From Flavobacterium sp. UBA5153 (lineage in GTDB: Bacteria > Bacteroidota > Bacteroidia > Flavobacteriales > Flavobacteriaceae): 46,756 nucleotides of DNA. Positions 1 to 9,137 of this stretch are shown piece after piece. The translations under genes and the position numbers were made by a program. The number at the start of each line of letters is the position of its first letter. Position 1 is the stretch's first letter. The stretch is from assembly GCA_002413745.1 (NCBI GenBank), contig DHXP01000002.1, positions 2,900 to 49,655 on the forward strand, written 5' to 3'. The notes beneath the pieces are model-generated. The model was not told the DNA's origin. It made no database searches and saw only the letters and a list, made by a program, of their open reading frames with translations.

Positions 1-144
1 GAACTAAATGAAATATACAGCGGCATTATACTATAACGATTGGACTAAAATATACTAACCAATGGTATTAAATAGAGCAATTATAGAAAAATAAGTCAAT
101 TTGATAAAACAGTAAACCTATTTTTTATAATAACAGTTCAAATT

Positions 145-179
145 AAAGCCATCCCAATTTTAATCGGGATGGCTTTTTG
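145..179 (+). terminator. Rho-independent terminator (bidirectional)
   Basis: An 11-bp perfect stem (AAAGCCATCCC at 145-155 with GGGATGGCTTT at 166-176) is followed on the plus strand by a T run. It probably ends a plus-strand gene lying before the window. Because the stem is symmetrical it may also stop the convergent aldo/keto reductase transcript that ends at 218. Confidence 0.8.
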
Positions 180-217
180 TTGTAAATTATTCGTTTTTTT
201 AATACTTAAGGAATTCA

Positions 218-1204
218 TTACCAAAGCTGGTGTACTTCCGGCTTTATGTATTGCTCATAAATTGCATTCATTGCCACAATTTTTTCGGGGGTCAATTTCG
301 GTAAATCATACACCGATAAATTAGACTGTACGTGACTCACTTTTGATGCGCCCGGAATAATACAACTGATAGCATCAAAACTTAAAATCCATTGTAAAGC
401 AATCGGAGCCAAATTAGTCACGCCAGGGAATAAGGCTTTCAAGGCTTCCACCGCTTTCAAACCTAATTCATAATTAATGCCTGAGAAGGTTTCGCCTTTG
501 TCAAAAGCCGCCCCATTTCGATTGAAATTTCTGTGGTCTTGGGTGTCAAAAGTTGTTTCAGCATTAAATTTTCCTGTTAGAAGTCCACTGGCTAATGGTA
601 CTCTTGCTATGATACCAATATCACGCTTTTGTGCTTCCTTGAAAAACAGTTCTGACGGTCGTTGACGGAAAAGGTTAAAGATGATTTGAACCGTTGTTAC
701 ATTTGGATATTCAATGGCTTTTAATGCTTCCTCCACTTTTTCTACACTGACTCCCAGATTTAAAATCTTTCCTTGTTCCTTTAAACGATCAAACATTTCA
801 AAAATTTCCGGGCGGTAAAATACCTGGTTCGGAGGACAATGCAATTGAATTAGATCCAGTGTTTCCAGTCCGGTTCTTTTCAGGCTATCCTCTACAAATT
901 TTTGTAGCACCTTGGGTTGATAGCCTTCATTAACATGAGGATTTATTTGTCGTCCACATTTTGTAGCCACATAGATTCGTTCTGAACGGGATCGAACTAC
1001 TCTGCCTACAGCAGTTTCGCTCAATCCATTTTCGTAAACATCGGCTGTGTCAATAAAATTCACACCATTATCAATGGCGGTATTGATCAGTTCGTCTGCG
1101 GTTTTGTCATTGAAGGGAGAACCCCATTTTCCTCCCACTTGCCAAGTGCCAAGCGATATTTCGGAGATTTTAAAATCTGTTTTACCTAGTTTTCGATAGT
1201 TCAT
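218..1204 (-). CDS. Aldo/keto reductase
   Basis: A 328-residue TIM-barrel oxidoreductase of the aldo/keto reductase family, expected to reduce carbonyl compounds with NADPH in the cytoplasm. The N-terminus carries the family pattern (YRKLGKTDFKISEISLGTW). The catalytic tetrad appears to be present: Asp and Tyr in the FIDTADVYENG segment near residues 51-61, Lys in VATKCGR near 80, and His in IQLHCPP near 120. The C-terminal NADP-binding stretch reads IIPGASKVSHVQSN. Length is normal. The ATG at 1204 is the only good start. It is probably monocistronic, with a terminator at 145-179 just past its end. The natural substrate cannot be told from sequence. Confidence 0.9.
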   Translation of the reverse strand: MNYRKLGKTDFKISEISLGTWQVGGKWGSPFNDKTADELINTAIDNGVNFIDTADVYENGLSETAVGRVVRSRSERIYVATKCGRQINPHVNEGYQPKVLQKFVEDSLKRTGLETLDLIQLHCPPNQVFYRPEIFEMFDRLKEQGKILNLGVSVEKVEEALKAIEYPNVTTVQIIFNLFRQRPSELFFKEAQKRDIGIIARVPLASGLLTGKFNAETTFDTQDHRNFNRNGAAFDKGETFSGINYELGLKAVEALKALFPGVTNLAPIALQWILSFDAISCIIPGASKVSHVQSNLSVYDLPKLTPEKIVAMNAIYEQYIKPEVHQLW

Positions 1205-1266
1205 TTTTTTAGTATTTATTCTTAACGGTTATCTAATTATTGTTTTGTACCTCACAAGTATGGCTG

Positions 1267-1980
1267 TTATTTTGCCTTTTTTGGGGTCTGTTTTTTCAAT
1301 AAAATTTTAGCTATGGCTTCTTCGGCAAGAGGTTCCATTACTTGGTATCCTGCTTTATTAGGGTGTACGCCATCCTCTGAGTAGGTAGCTTTCAATCCTT
1401 TTTGTGCATCCACCATGGCCGAATAATAATCAAGGTACATAATCCCATTGGCATCGGCATACTTCTTTATCATTTCATTCAAAGTTACAATATTTTCAGC
1501 GGGATGAAGTCCATGTTTCCAAGGAAAATCAAAAGCGGGAAGCACCGAACATAGAATCACTTTGATGTGGTTCGCCTTTGCCAGTTCGACCATCGAAAAA
1601 ATATTGCCTGTTATCATCTCTAGCGTAGAAGGACCAGTATTTTCGGCAATGTCATTGACACCGGCTAATAGTAGCACAACAGATGGTTTTAAAGCAATCA
1701 CGTCGGCTCTGAAACGAATCAGCATTTGTGGAGTGGTTTGTCCGCTAATGCCCCGATTGACATACGGTTTTCCGGAAAAAAATTCAGGGCAAAGGACAGA
1801 CCAGAATTCAGTTATGGAATCTCCCATAAACACAATCCTGCTTTGTCCAGATGCCGGTAGACCGAGAGCGGCATTTTCATTTTGGTATTTATTTAAATTT
1901 GGCCAGTCCTGAGCCTGTAATTGTTCTCCCATAAAGATTGATAAAAAAATGATACAATAAATTAATTTTAGGTTTTTCAT
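1267..1980 (-). CDS. Secreted SGNH/GDSL hydrolase (esterase/acylhydrolase)
   Basis: A protein of about 237 residues from the SGNH hydrolase superfamily, which cleaves acyl or acetyl esters from lipids or sugars. The start is placed at the ATG at 1980, because the frame then opens with a clean signal peptide (MKNLKLIYCIIFLSIFMG, cleavage near LQAQ). The upstream alternative at 2013 adds 11 residues before it. Block I is FMGDSITEFW (catalytic Ser in GDS), block II has the Gly of NRGISGQTT, block III is LLAGVNDIAE with the Asn of GxND, and block V is DGVHPNKAGY with catalytic Asp and His. A periplasmic or exported location is expected. The substrate is unknown; related proteins include acetylxylan esterases and lysophospholipases. 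Confidence 0.88.
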   Translation of the reverse strand: MKNLKLIYCIIFLSIFMGEQLQAQDWPNLNKYQNENAALGLPASGQSRIVFMGDSITEFWSVLCPEFFSGKPYVNRGISGQTTPQMLIRFRADVIALKPSVVLLLAGVNDIAENTGPSTLEMITGNIFSMVELAKANHIKVILCSVLPAFDFPWKHGLHPAENIVTLNEMIKKYADANGIMYLDYYSAMVDAQKGLKATYSEDGVHPNKAGYQVMEPLAEEAIAKILLKKQTPKKAK

Positions 1981-2135
1981 TAGTAATTTGATTAGATAGT
2001 TATAAAGCAACAATTGAGTTCTATTGAATTAGAATAAAACGATAAGGTACTCCTTATTTCAAAACTAAAAAAGATTTTCTTTATTTAGAGTCAACGTGAT
2101 ATAAAAAAGAAGACTACTCTGATAAAGTTAAGCAT

Positions 2136-3023
2136 TTAATCAAACAAATCCGAAGACAAATAACGATCGCCTCGGTCACAAATAATGGCAACCACAACTC
2201 CAGAATCCAATTGATTGGCTACTTTTAGCGCAACGGCAACGGCACCTCCACTACTCATTCCGGCAAAAATTCCTTCTTCGAGTGCCAACCGTTTGGTCAT
2301 ATCTCGCGCTTCCTGTTCGCTTACTTCCATAATGGTATCCACCTTTGAAGCATCAAATATCTTGGGCAAATATTCCTGTGGCCATTTCCTGATTCCTGGT
2401 ATCTGGGAACCATCACTTGGCTGTGTGCCAATAATTTGGATGGCTGCATTTTTCTCTTTCAAATAGGTGGAAGTTCCTATGATAGTTCCCGTGGTTCCCA
2501 TCGCTGACACAAAGTGGGTTACGGTTCCTTGGGTGTCATTCCATATTTCCGGACCTGTAGTTTTGTAATGCGCTTTCCAGTTGTCGGCATTGGCAAATTG
2601 ATTCAACATGATGTAACCTCCTTCGGCAATCTTCTTATCGGCATAATCCCTCGAACCAATAATTCCTTCGTTAGCTGGTGTTAAAATAACTGTCGCGCCG
2701 TAAGCACGCATGGTTTGAACCCGTTCTTTGGTGGAGTCTTCCGGAAGCACCAGTTCAATTTTTATGTTGAATAATTGGGCAATCATGGCCAAAGCTATTC
2801 CGGTGTTGCCACTGGTGGCTTCGATGAGTTTGTCTCCCTTTTTGATGTCTCCTCTTTCTAATGCGGACACTACCATATTGTAGGCCGGACGGTCTTTTAC
2901 GCTTCCCCCGGGATTGTTTCCCTCAAGCTTCAATAAAAGTTTCACATTCTTATTTTTAACCAAATTTGTAGTTTCCACCAAAGGGGTATTCCCAATTAGG
3001 TCTACTATTTTTTGTGGCTTCAT
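2136..3023 (-). CDS. cysM: Cysteine synthase (O-acetylserine sulfhydrylase B type)
   Basis: A 295-residue PLP-dependent enzyme that makes L-cysteine from O-acetylserine and sulfide (or thiosulfate in CysM forms). The N-terminal IGNTPLVE motif, the PLP lysine in GGSVKDRPAYNM near residue 43, the substrate loop EATSGNTGIA near 68-77 and the PLP-phosphate loop in SAMGTTGTIIGT are all visible. Length and the C-terminal ICDRGDRYLSS motif fit CysM better than CysK. It starts directly at the base after the cysE stop, so the two are translated from one mRNA as successive steps of serine to cysteine synthesis. Confidence 0.93.
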   Translation of the reverse strand: MKPQKIVDLIGNTPLVETTNLVKNKNVKLLLKLEGNNPGGSVKDRPAYNMVVSALERGDIKKGDKLIEATSGNTGIALAMIAQLFNIKIELVLPEDSTKERVQTMRAYGATVILTPANEGIIGSRDYADKKIAEGGYIMLNQFANADNWKAHYKTTGPEIWNDTQGTVTHFVSAMGTTGTIIGTSTYLKEKNAAIQIIGTQPSDGSQIPGIRKWPQEYLPKIFDASKVDTIMEVSEQEARDMTKRLALEEGIFAGMSSGGAVAVALKVANQLDSGVVVAIICDRGDRYLSSDLFD

Positions 3024-3815
3024 CTATTTTAGCTCTTTTATTTTTACTTCTGTGGCTGTGGTATTGGTTACTATGGATTTTGCAGGAATCGATTTTGTAA
3101 TCCATGTATTTCCACCAATAATACTGTTTTTTCCAATGATGGTTTCTCCTCCCAAAATGGTTGCATTGGCATAAATACAAACATTTTTCTCTACGGTAGG
3201 GTGTCTTTTTTTGTTTTTCATGTATTTACTGACACTCAATGCACCCAAAGTAACTCCTTGGTACAATTTCACGTGTTTTTCAATGACCGTTGTTTCTCCA
3301 ATTACAATCCCGGTAGCATGGTCAATAAAGAATGGAGAAGCAATGGTTGCGCCTGCGTGAATATCGGTTCCGGTAATTTGATGTGCATATTCACTCATTA
3401 ATCTAGAAAAAAGTAACATGTCTAAAAGGTACAATTCATGGCTCAATCTATAAATGGCAATGGCATAAAATCCAGGATAAGCCAAATATACTTCTTCTAT
3501 ACTGTTAGAAGCTGGATCGTTTTCCAAGATGTAAGTGGCATCCATATTTAAATTTTCTAGGACTGAAGGCAGTTTTTCAAGAAACTGGTCCCAAACAGAA
3601 TCGTGGGAGTCTGTCGGTTTTTTGCATGCGATTACAGAAATTTCCTTGAATAGTTTTTCAAGTTCGCCAATGCTTTGGCTTAAAGGCGCATTGGTATCAA
3701 ATAAAGTGTAAAACAGTTTTTCGGTAAACGCTTCTACTTTTGTCTTGATTCCGTAATTAATGGAAAAATGGCTCTTTAACGCTGCAATATTTTGGAGGAT
3801 TAGATCTTTTGTCAC
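3024..3815 (-). CDS. cysE: Serine O-acetyltransferase
   Basis: A 263-residue enzyme that acetylates L-serine with acetyl-CoA, the first committed step of cysteine synthesis. The C-terminal half is a left-handed beta-helix of hexapeptide repeats (GATIASPFFIDHATGIVIGE, VTLGALSV, ILGGETIIGKNSIIGGNTWI). The catalytic His-Asp pair is in DIHAGATI and FIDHATG. The N-terminal helical domain, residues 1 to about 130, is typical of the longer SATs. It is the first gene of the cysE-cysM pair and is divergent from the Nramp-like gene, with about 270 bp of shared upstream DNA. Confidence 0.93.
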   Translation of the reverse strand: MTKDLILQNIAALKSHFSINYGIKTKVEAFTEKLFYTLFDTNAPLSQSIGELEKLFKEISVIACKKPTDSHDSVWDQFLEKLPSVLENLNMDATYILENDPASNSIEEVYLAYPGFYAIAIYRLSHELYLLDMLLFSRLMSEYAHQITGTDIHAGATIASPFFIDHATGIVIGETTVIEKHVKLYQGVTLGALSVSKYMKNKKRHPTVEKNVCIYANATILGGETIIGKNSIIGGNTWITKSIPAKSIVTNTTATEVKIKELK

Positions 3816-4089
3816 GATTGTGGAATTGAATTATTAATAGAAAGTGGTAAAAGTAAGGTGTTTTTAGAAATTGCCGTAACAATTAGGTAAATAAATTTGC
3901 ATAATGATTAGGACGAAAAACCACAAAAGGCGAAGATGAATTGTCATTTATGTAAATGTGATTTTATAAATATGTAAATTAGCCTGTAAATTAATTTATA
4001 CGAAGATCAATTCAATTTTTATTAGTTATATCACGAAAAAGGAATGTCTTGTTTTTAGCTTTTTAAAGAATCTAATAAAAATATAAAAG

Positions 4090-5361
4090 ATGAACAATAG
4101 AGTAAAACTAAAAAATAAACTCTCTCGTTTTTGGAAACTTCTTGGGCCAGGACTTGTAACAGGAGCTAGTGATGATGACCCTTCAGGTATTGCAACCTAC
4201 TCACAGGCAGGAGCTGTTTATGGGCTTTCAACGCTGTGGACTGCACTAATTGCATTTCCTTTAATGGCTGCAATTCAGCAAATGTGTGCCCGAATTGGTT
4301 TGGTTACTTCCCAAGGCTTAACGGGAGCGCTTAGAAATAATTATCCAAAACCTGTTTTGTACTTAATGTTACTGTTTAGTTTTCCTGCTATTGTAATGAA
4401 TATTGGCGCTGATATTGCAGGAATGGGTGCAGTGGGAAACCTATTGTTTCCAACAATTGATGCTACTTACTTTAGTGTTTTGTTTACAATAATACTCTTG
4501 GGGTTAATTATATATTTACCCTATCAAAAAATTGCTTCTACGTTAAAATACCTTTGTATAGTTATGTTGGTTTATTTTATAGTGCCGTTTCTTTATAAAC
4601 AAGATTTTACACAAATTCTTAAGGCTACCTTTATTCCTAGTATTAAATTCGACAAGGATTTTATGGGTATTCTTGTTGGTATTCTTGGAACCACAATATC
4701 ACCTTACCTCTTTTTTTGGCAAGCATCTGTAGAAGTGGAGGAAATGAATAAAGGCAAAAAACACTTGATAGTGAATAAAAGGATAATTCATGAAATGAAG
4801 GAAGATGTCGATTTTGGAATGTCATTTTCGGGTTTTGTAATGTATTTTATCATTCTTACTACGGGAACAGTACTATTTAATGGAGGTATTCATCAGATTG
4901 ACACAGTAGAACAAGCCGCTATGGCATTAAAACCATTGGCAGGAAATTTGGCCTATCTTCTTTTTGCTATTGGAATAATTGGTACAGGTCTTATTGCAAT
5001 TCCTGTTTTAAGTGGTTCACTTTCGTATATTATTACCGAAACTTTTGGTTGGGAGCAAGGGCTTAACAAAAAATTCCATGAAGCAAAAGCATTTTATAGT
5101 GTTATTGGTGTTTCATTAATACTGGGCTTGTCATTGAATTATATTGGTATTTCACCAATCAAGGCATTGATTTATACCGCCATTCTTTATGGATTGACCG
5201 CGCCGGTTTTAATTGCCATTATTCTTCATATTTCCAACAACAAAAAAGTTATGGGAAAATTCACAAATGGCAGGACATCAAACATTCTGGGCTTTGCAGC
5301 ATTAATTATTATGACGGTTGCTGCTGTAGCTTTAATTTACCTGCAACTAACAACTGATTAA
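4090..5361 (+). CDS. Nramp-family divalent metal transporter with atypical metal-site motifs
   Basis: A 423-residue polytopic membrane protein with about 11 hydrophobic segments and the LeuT-fold Nramp signature GPGLVTGASDDDPSG in TM1. Classical Mn/Fe Nramps have DPGN in TM1 and an MPH-type motif in TM6. Here TM1 reads DPSG and the TM6 position reads SPYLFFWQASVEVEE. It is therefore in the divergent Nramp-related branch, some members of which are reported to move Mg2+. Metal ion uptake by proton coupling is likely, but the ion is uncertain. It is monocistronic, ends at a strong terminator (5387-5421), and an AT-rich leader precedes the ATG. Confidence 0.88.
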   Translation: MNNRVKLKNKLSRFWKLLGPGLVTGASDDDPSGIATYSQAGAVYGLSTLWTALIAFPLMAAIQQMCARIGLVTSQGLTGALRNNYPKPVLYLMLLFSFPAIVMNIGADIAGMGAVGNLLFPTIDATYFSVLFTIILLGLIIYLPYQKIASTLKYLCIVMLVYFIVPFLYKQDFTQILKATFIPSIKFDKDFMGILVGILGTTISPYLFFWQASVEVEEMNKGKKHLIVNKRIIHEMKEDVDFGMSFSGFVMYFIILTTGTVLFNGGIHQIDTVEQAAMALKPLAGNLAYLLFAIGIIGTGLIAIPVLSGSLSYIITETFGWEQGLNKKFHEAKAFYSVIGVSLILGLSLNYIGISPIKALIYTAILYGLTAPVLIAIILHISNNKKVMGKFTNGRTSNILGFAALIIMTVAAVALIYLQLTTD

Positions 5362-5386
5362 CTTGAAATAGAAATATGTTTAACAA

Positions 5387-5421
5387 GTAAAAAAGAGGTT
5401 TGTTGAAAACCTCTTTTTTAC
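5387..5421. terminator. Bidirectional intrinsic terminator between convergent genes
   Basis: A 15-bp perfect stem (arms GTAAAAAAGAGGTTT and AAACCTCTTTTTTAC) with a 5-nt loop lies just after the Nramp-like gene. A-rich and U-rich arms serve both strands, so it can also end the leftward T9SS-protein transcript. Confidence 0.88.
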
Positions 5422-5525
5422 TATTACTTATGTTGAATTTTATTAGAAATTCTAGTATTTTACGATCGTGTGCGTTTCGGTATGATTATCGAACGTTATG
5501 GTTATGAACATTGTACTGTATGAAA

Positions 5526-7361
5526 TTAACTTTTATACAATGTATGTCCTTCGGTGCTACCGTCACTAAAATGGATAATTATATAGTATGTACTACCACT
5601 GAATAGATTACCAACATAGAAACCCGATGAATAATTATTGAAATATGATGTAGATTGAAGAACACCACTAATACTATATAATTCGGCTGTTGTTGGAGGA
5701 CTATTTGGTTTAATATTTATATCAGCTAATGATATACCAGTAGCAGTTCCAGCAGGATTTGGATAAACTATAAAATATTCTGCCGGTGGTGTTGGAGGTA
5801 CAACTGGCGTTGTTGTTCCATCATTCCAAGTATAAGTTCTCCATTGTCCCCAAGCACAAGAATTTCTTACCCTACATCTAAATTGTAGTGGATTGTCAGT
5901 AGGATTTGCTCCTGTGATATAAATATTTCCTTGTATTCCTGTATGTGTTGCACTATTATACTGTCCGTTTTCCAAGAAATAAAAATTTCCATAAATTTTC
6001 TCCCATTGCCAATCTGAATCTAAAGGAGTATAACTACCTAAAGGAGCAGACAAAGAGAAAGCTAAATAATTGTTGTTTGCAGTAACGTTTAAAGAGCAAG
6101 GAGCACTTTCTGTAACACAAGTATAGCCGTCTATTGAAGCCATTGGTGTACCAACAGTTATTGAAAAACTTGTCTTATCAACCCATTGTCCGCAAGGATT
6201 TGTTATTCTAGCATTAACATAAAATAGGCCTTGCGACTGTGCAGTAACTGTAACTTGTGAGTTAGTACCGCCGCTTACTGTCGCTATTCCCGAATTTGAA
6301 CTACTCCAAGTCACTGTGTTTCCTGCTCCAGCATCTATTGTAAATATTGATGTGCTTTGTAGGGTACAAAAGGAACTTGTTCCTCCAGATATTACTGCCG
6401 TACTTGTAAAGGGTGTAAAATCTATAGTGCATTTTAGTTGTGTTTGTGCAACACTGTTGTAAATAGGAGTTACATAAACAGATGCTGGTAAAGTATTTCC
6501 ATTTGCAGATGTTAAAGTTATAGAATTCGTCGAAGTGTTAATTGTTGCGGGAGCAGGACTGCCACCGTAGAGCCAACCATTATTAACACCAAGATTCCAA
6601 ACATAAGAAACGGAGCAAGCTGTTGAACTCGAAGCATTAACTGTAAATATTTGTGTAGGTGTGGTGCCACAAGCTATTTGCATTGATGCAGGCGAAATAC
6701 TAAACGTTGGGATTGGTCTTACAATACTGACATATCTAGCTGTTCCCTGAAAAAAAGCATTACTGCAATCGCTTTTTGCTATGTATTGGAGAACTGAACC
6801 TCCTCCTGTACTTGCATCGGGAGTTAAGGTAACACTACCACTTGCTGATATCCAATTACTTCCTGTTGATAGTATGCCGTTTAATCTCCAACCAGCAGGA
6901 ATTATGTAATCGTAGTTGTTAATGGAACCAAAATAGGTAATAGGATTTGTTGAAATATCCCTATACTGATCACCAGTAATACTAAACGGTATTGAAGTTG
7001 TTTCACACATTGGGGCAACAATTTGACTCACCGTATTACCTTCTTTATAACCTCCAAATAAGGATTTCACCTTGGTAAATGGAAAAGAGTATGAACCATT
7101 TGAATAAGTTACAGTAAAAACTTGTGTGCCACTAGTATCAGAAAATTTTCCTTTAAACGTCACGCTTGTTCCGCTACCAGATGGAAATTGAGTAACAGTA
7201 GCACCCGCAGAAGCATTAAGTGTACTATAATTACCAGGTAATGTCAATGTAAAAACATATTCTTGATTTGGGCAAAATTCACCAGTTTGAACAGGTGCAA
7301 TGGTTTGAGCACTTGCAACTGTTGTTGCAATTAATATATACAGGCATAATAATTTTTTCAT
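5526..7361 (-). CDS. Secreted multidomain protein with T9SS type A sorting domain
   Basis: A 611-residue exported protein. Residues 1-18 form a signal peptide (MKKLLCLYILIATTVASA). The body is Ser/Thr/Asn-rich with repeated beta-sandwich-like segments and scattered Cys, resembling PKD/Ig-like modules of gliding-bacterium surface proteins. The C-terminus, from about 535, matches a type IX secretion signal: YFIVYPNPAGTATG, then LYSISGVLQS, then a final strand ending HTLYKS. It is therefore predicted to cross the outer membrane by the T9SS and be released or surface-anchored. It sits 13 bp after the outer-membrane-barrel gene and is likely co-transcribed. The specific function is not recognisable. 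Confidence 0.82.
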   Translation of the reverse strand: MKKLLCLYILIATTVASAQTIAPVQTGEFCPNQEYVFTLTLPGNYSTLNASAGATVTQFPSGSGTSVTFKGKFSDTSGTQVFTVTYSNGSYSFPFTKVKSLFGGYKEGNTVSQIVAPMCETTSIPFSITGDQYRDISTNPITYFGSINNYDYIIPAGWRLNGILSTGSNWISASGSVTLTPDASTGGGSVLQYIAKSDCSNAFFQGTARYVSIVRPIPTFSISPASMQIACGTTPTQIFTVNASSSTACSVSYVWNLGVNNGWLYGGSPAPATINTSTNSITLTSANGNTLPASVYVTPIYNSVAQTQLKCTIDFTPFTSTAVISGGTSSFCTLQSTSIFTIDAGAGNTVTWSSSNSGIATVSGGTNSQVTVTAQSQGLFYVNARITNPCGQWVDKTSFSITVGTPMASIDGYTCVTESAPCSLNVTANNNYLAFSLSAPLGSYTPLDSDWQWEKIYGNFYFLENGQYNSATHTGIQGNIYITGANPTDNPLQFRCRVRNSCAWGQWRTYTWNDGTTTPVVPPTPPAEYFIVYPNPAGTATGISLADINIKPNSPPTTAELYSISGVLQSTSYFNNYSSGFYVGNLFSGSTYYIIIHFSDGSTEGHTLYKS

Positions 7362-7374
7362 AATTTTTATAATT

Positions 7375-8001
7375 TTAACGTTTTTCTAAATGTATTTGAA
7401 ATCCGACTGCTACCTGAAATCCTTTTTCTTGATTTGATGGGTAATAAGGATTTTTTATTTTCTCGATAGAAGTTTTATAGCCAAGCAATACCTCTATACC
7501 TACTGATGAATTAAAAAATATTTCAGGACCTACTAGAAAAGTGAACTTATTCAAAGAACCTCTTTCTTTAGGAGGTATATTCATACTCGAAACCCCTAAT
7601 TGATAGTTTACTTCTGTTAGTATATTAAATGGCTTGTCTTTACTTAAAAAATAATATCTAGCAAATGGTCCTAGAGAAAATTTATAAGTATCTTGTGAAC
7701 CTCCACTCCAGTTTGGGTCATTTGAAATTGTTTTACTTTTAATACGAGTATAAGTAGGCGTAACTCCTAAAACAAGTTTATCGATAACAAAATAACCCAC
7801 TTTTGCAGATATCTCAATATCTTGGTTAGACCAGTTAACATTTGCTTCGAGTCCTGTAGGTTGATATATAAAAGTTTGCTCCTGTCTATAAGAATCAAAC
7901 GAACCTGTTCCTCCAACCATCCAGTTGCCTTTAGTGATTTGAGCGTTTGAAGAAAGTGAAAATAACAATGTAGCGATAAAAAGTAATTTAATTGAGTTCA
8001 T
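7375..8001 (-). CDS. Outer-membrane beta-barrel protein
   Basis: A 208-residue protein with a signal peptide (MNSIKLLFIATLLFSLSSNA) followed by alternating amphipathic strands and Gly/aromatic-rich turns (WMVGGTGSFDSYRQ, KVGYFVIDKLVLGVTPTY, SLGPFARYYFL). This matches the OMP_b-brl class of small barrels common in Bacteroidota. It ends in a strand with R at the terminus (VAVGFQIHLEKR). It is the first gene of a likely two-gene unit with the T9SS-secreted protein, which suggests a cell-surface role. No substrate can be assigned. Confidence 0.8.
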   Translation of the reverse strand: MNSIKLLFIATLLFSLSSNAQITKGNWMVGGTGSFDSYRQEQTFIYQPTGLEANVNWSNQDIEISAKVGYFVIDKLVLGVTPTYTRIKSKTISNDPNWSGGSQDTYKFSLGPFARYYFLSKDKPFNILTEVNYQLGVSSMNIPPKERGSLNKFTFLVGPEIFFNSSVGIEVLLGYKTSIEKIKNPYYPSNQEKGFQVAVGFQIHLEKR

Positions 8002-8103
8002 AATATTTAAGGTTTAAATTGTTTTTAAAAAGAGTGGTTTTTTTTCATATTTTTGTGGTGTTAAGTTAAACTTTTGTGAGAGATTGTTTTTCTTTACGAT
8101 GAG

Positions 8104-8137
8104 AAGCTGTTCGCCTTGCGAATGGCTTTCTTTTTTT
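8104..8137 (+). terminator. Terminator-like hairpin without an obvious gene
   Basis: An 11-bp stem (AAGCTGTTCGC with GCGAATGGCTT, two G-U pairs, loop CTT) is followed by a T-rich tail. On the plus strand no gene precedes it closely, and on the minus strand it lies in the leader of the barrel gene. The rest of the 8002-8578 intergenic stretch is AT-rich, with no other feature I can support except the promoter box at 8521. Confidence 0.5.
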
Positions 8138-8520
8138 GTGTGGGGTTATTTCATAATTTTTATTTTTTTAGAATTAAATGACAATACTGTTTTCTAATTA
8201 AGTTTATTTATCAAAATTATAACTAATGAATCATAGTATATTACGGTTTTTTAGTCTTTTTTTTACGGTTTTTTATTTTTATTGATTTAAACAAACTTCC
8301 AACAATTAATAGTTTAAAAGACAAAGCAATAAATATAAAAATAGTCTAATAAAAACATTCAACAATCAAAAGAATCTTACATTTAACAAAATTGGCAGTT
8401 TTACTGTAAACTTTGTTAAAATTTAGGTTGTGTTTAAAATGAAAAATTGATATAAAAGGAATTTCATCATAATAATCAAGAATCCTTTTCAATAGTAAAT
8501 GATGTTGTTTTAAAGTTCAT

Positions 8521-8528
8521 TACTTTTG
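8521..8528 (+). promoter_or_regulatory. Candidate Bacteroidota -7 promoter element
   Basis: TACTTTTG fits the TAnnTTTG -7 consensus of Bacteroidota sigma factors. It lies 50 bp before the ATG at 8579, so transcription would start near 8535. This supports the ATG at 8579 over the TTG at 8543. The -33 box is not clear. Confidence 0.45.
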
Positions 8529-8578
8529 AAATCTCATACCAAGTGTTGAATATAAATCAAAATAAATTAAGGAAGAAG

Positions 8579-9130
8579 ATGTTAGTTAAAGGAGATAAAG
8601 TTTCAGTTCTGGATGAAGCCATAAATGGAGTGGTGTTTGCGGTCAAAGACAAGGAAGTCGCCATTGAAACCGAAGATGGTTTTATGATGACATTTTCTGT
8701 CAATGAGTTGCTTAAAGTTAACGATTCCAGCAACTTGATGGATTCTATCAAAAGAATTAATGTAGGAGAGATTGCTAAAGAAAAAGAAATTCCAAAACCA
8801 AGAAGTTTCGTCAAAGAACGCAAAGACAAGTATGAGATTTCAGCACCGGAATTTGATTTGCATATCGAAAAACTGGTTCCCAATAAAAGGGGAATGTCTA
8901 ATTATGACATTCTGACTTTACAATCTGAAACAGCAAAACGACACATAGAATTTGCCATAAGAAATCGAATTCCGAAAATCGTTTTTATTCACGGAGTTGG
9001 CGAAGGAATACTAAAATCGGAACTGGATTTTTTATTGGGTCGTTATGATAATATAGCTTTTCAAGACGCCAATTATCAAAAATATGGTCTTGGTGCAACA
9101 GAAGTTTTTATTAAACAAAACAGTAAATAA
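8579..9130 (+). CDS. Smr-domain protein (DUF2027/Smr, MutS2-like C-terminal domain)
   Basis: A 183-residue protein. Residues 1-50 form a small KOW/Tudor-like beta domain (MLVKGDKVSVLDEAINGVV). The C-terminal 90 residues are a Smr endonuclease-like domain with the FDLHIEKL motif (LDxH class) and the IHGVGEGIL motif (HGxG class). Smr domains bind or nick nucleic acid; related proteins act on branched DNA or on stalled-ribosome mRNA. The ATG at 8579 is preferred over the TTG at 8543 because the conserved domain begins there and a promoter-like box sits at 8521. It appears to be a single-gene unit convergent with the lipoprotein gene. Confidence 0.85.
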   Translation: MLVKGDKVSVLDEAINGVVFAVKDKEVAIETEDGFMMTFSVNELLKVNDSSNLMDSIKRINVGEIAKEKEIPKPRSFVKERKDKYEISAPEFDLHIEKLVPNKRGMSNYDILTLQSETAKRHIEFAIRNRIPKIVFIHGVGEGILKSELDFLLGRYDNIAFQDANYQKYGLGATEVFIKQNSK

Positions 9131-9137
9131 GATAGAA

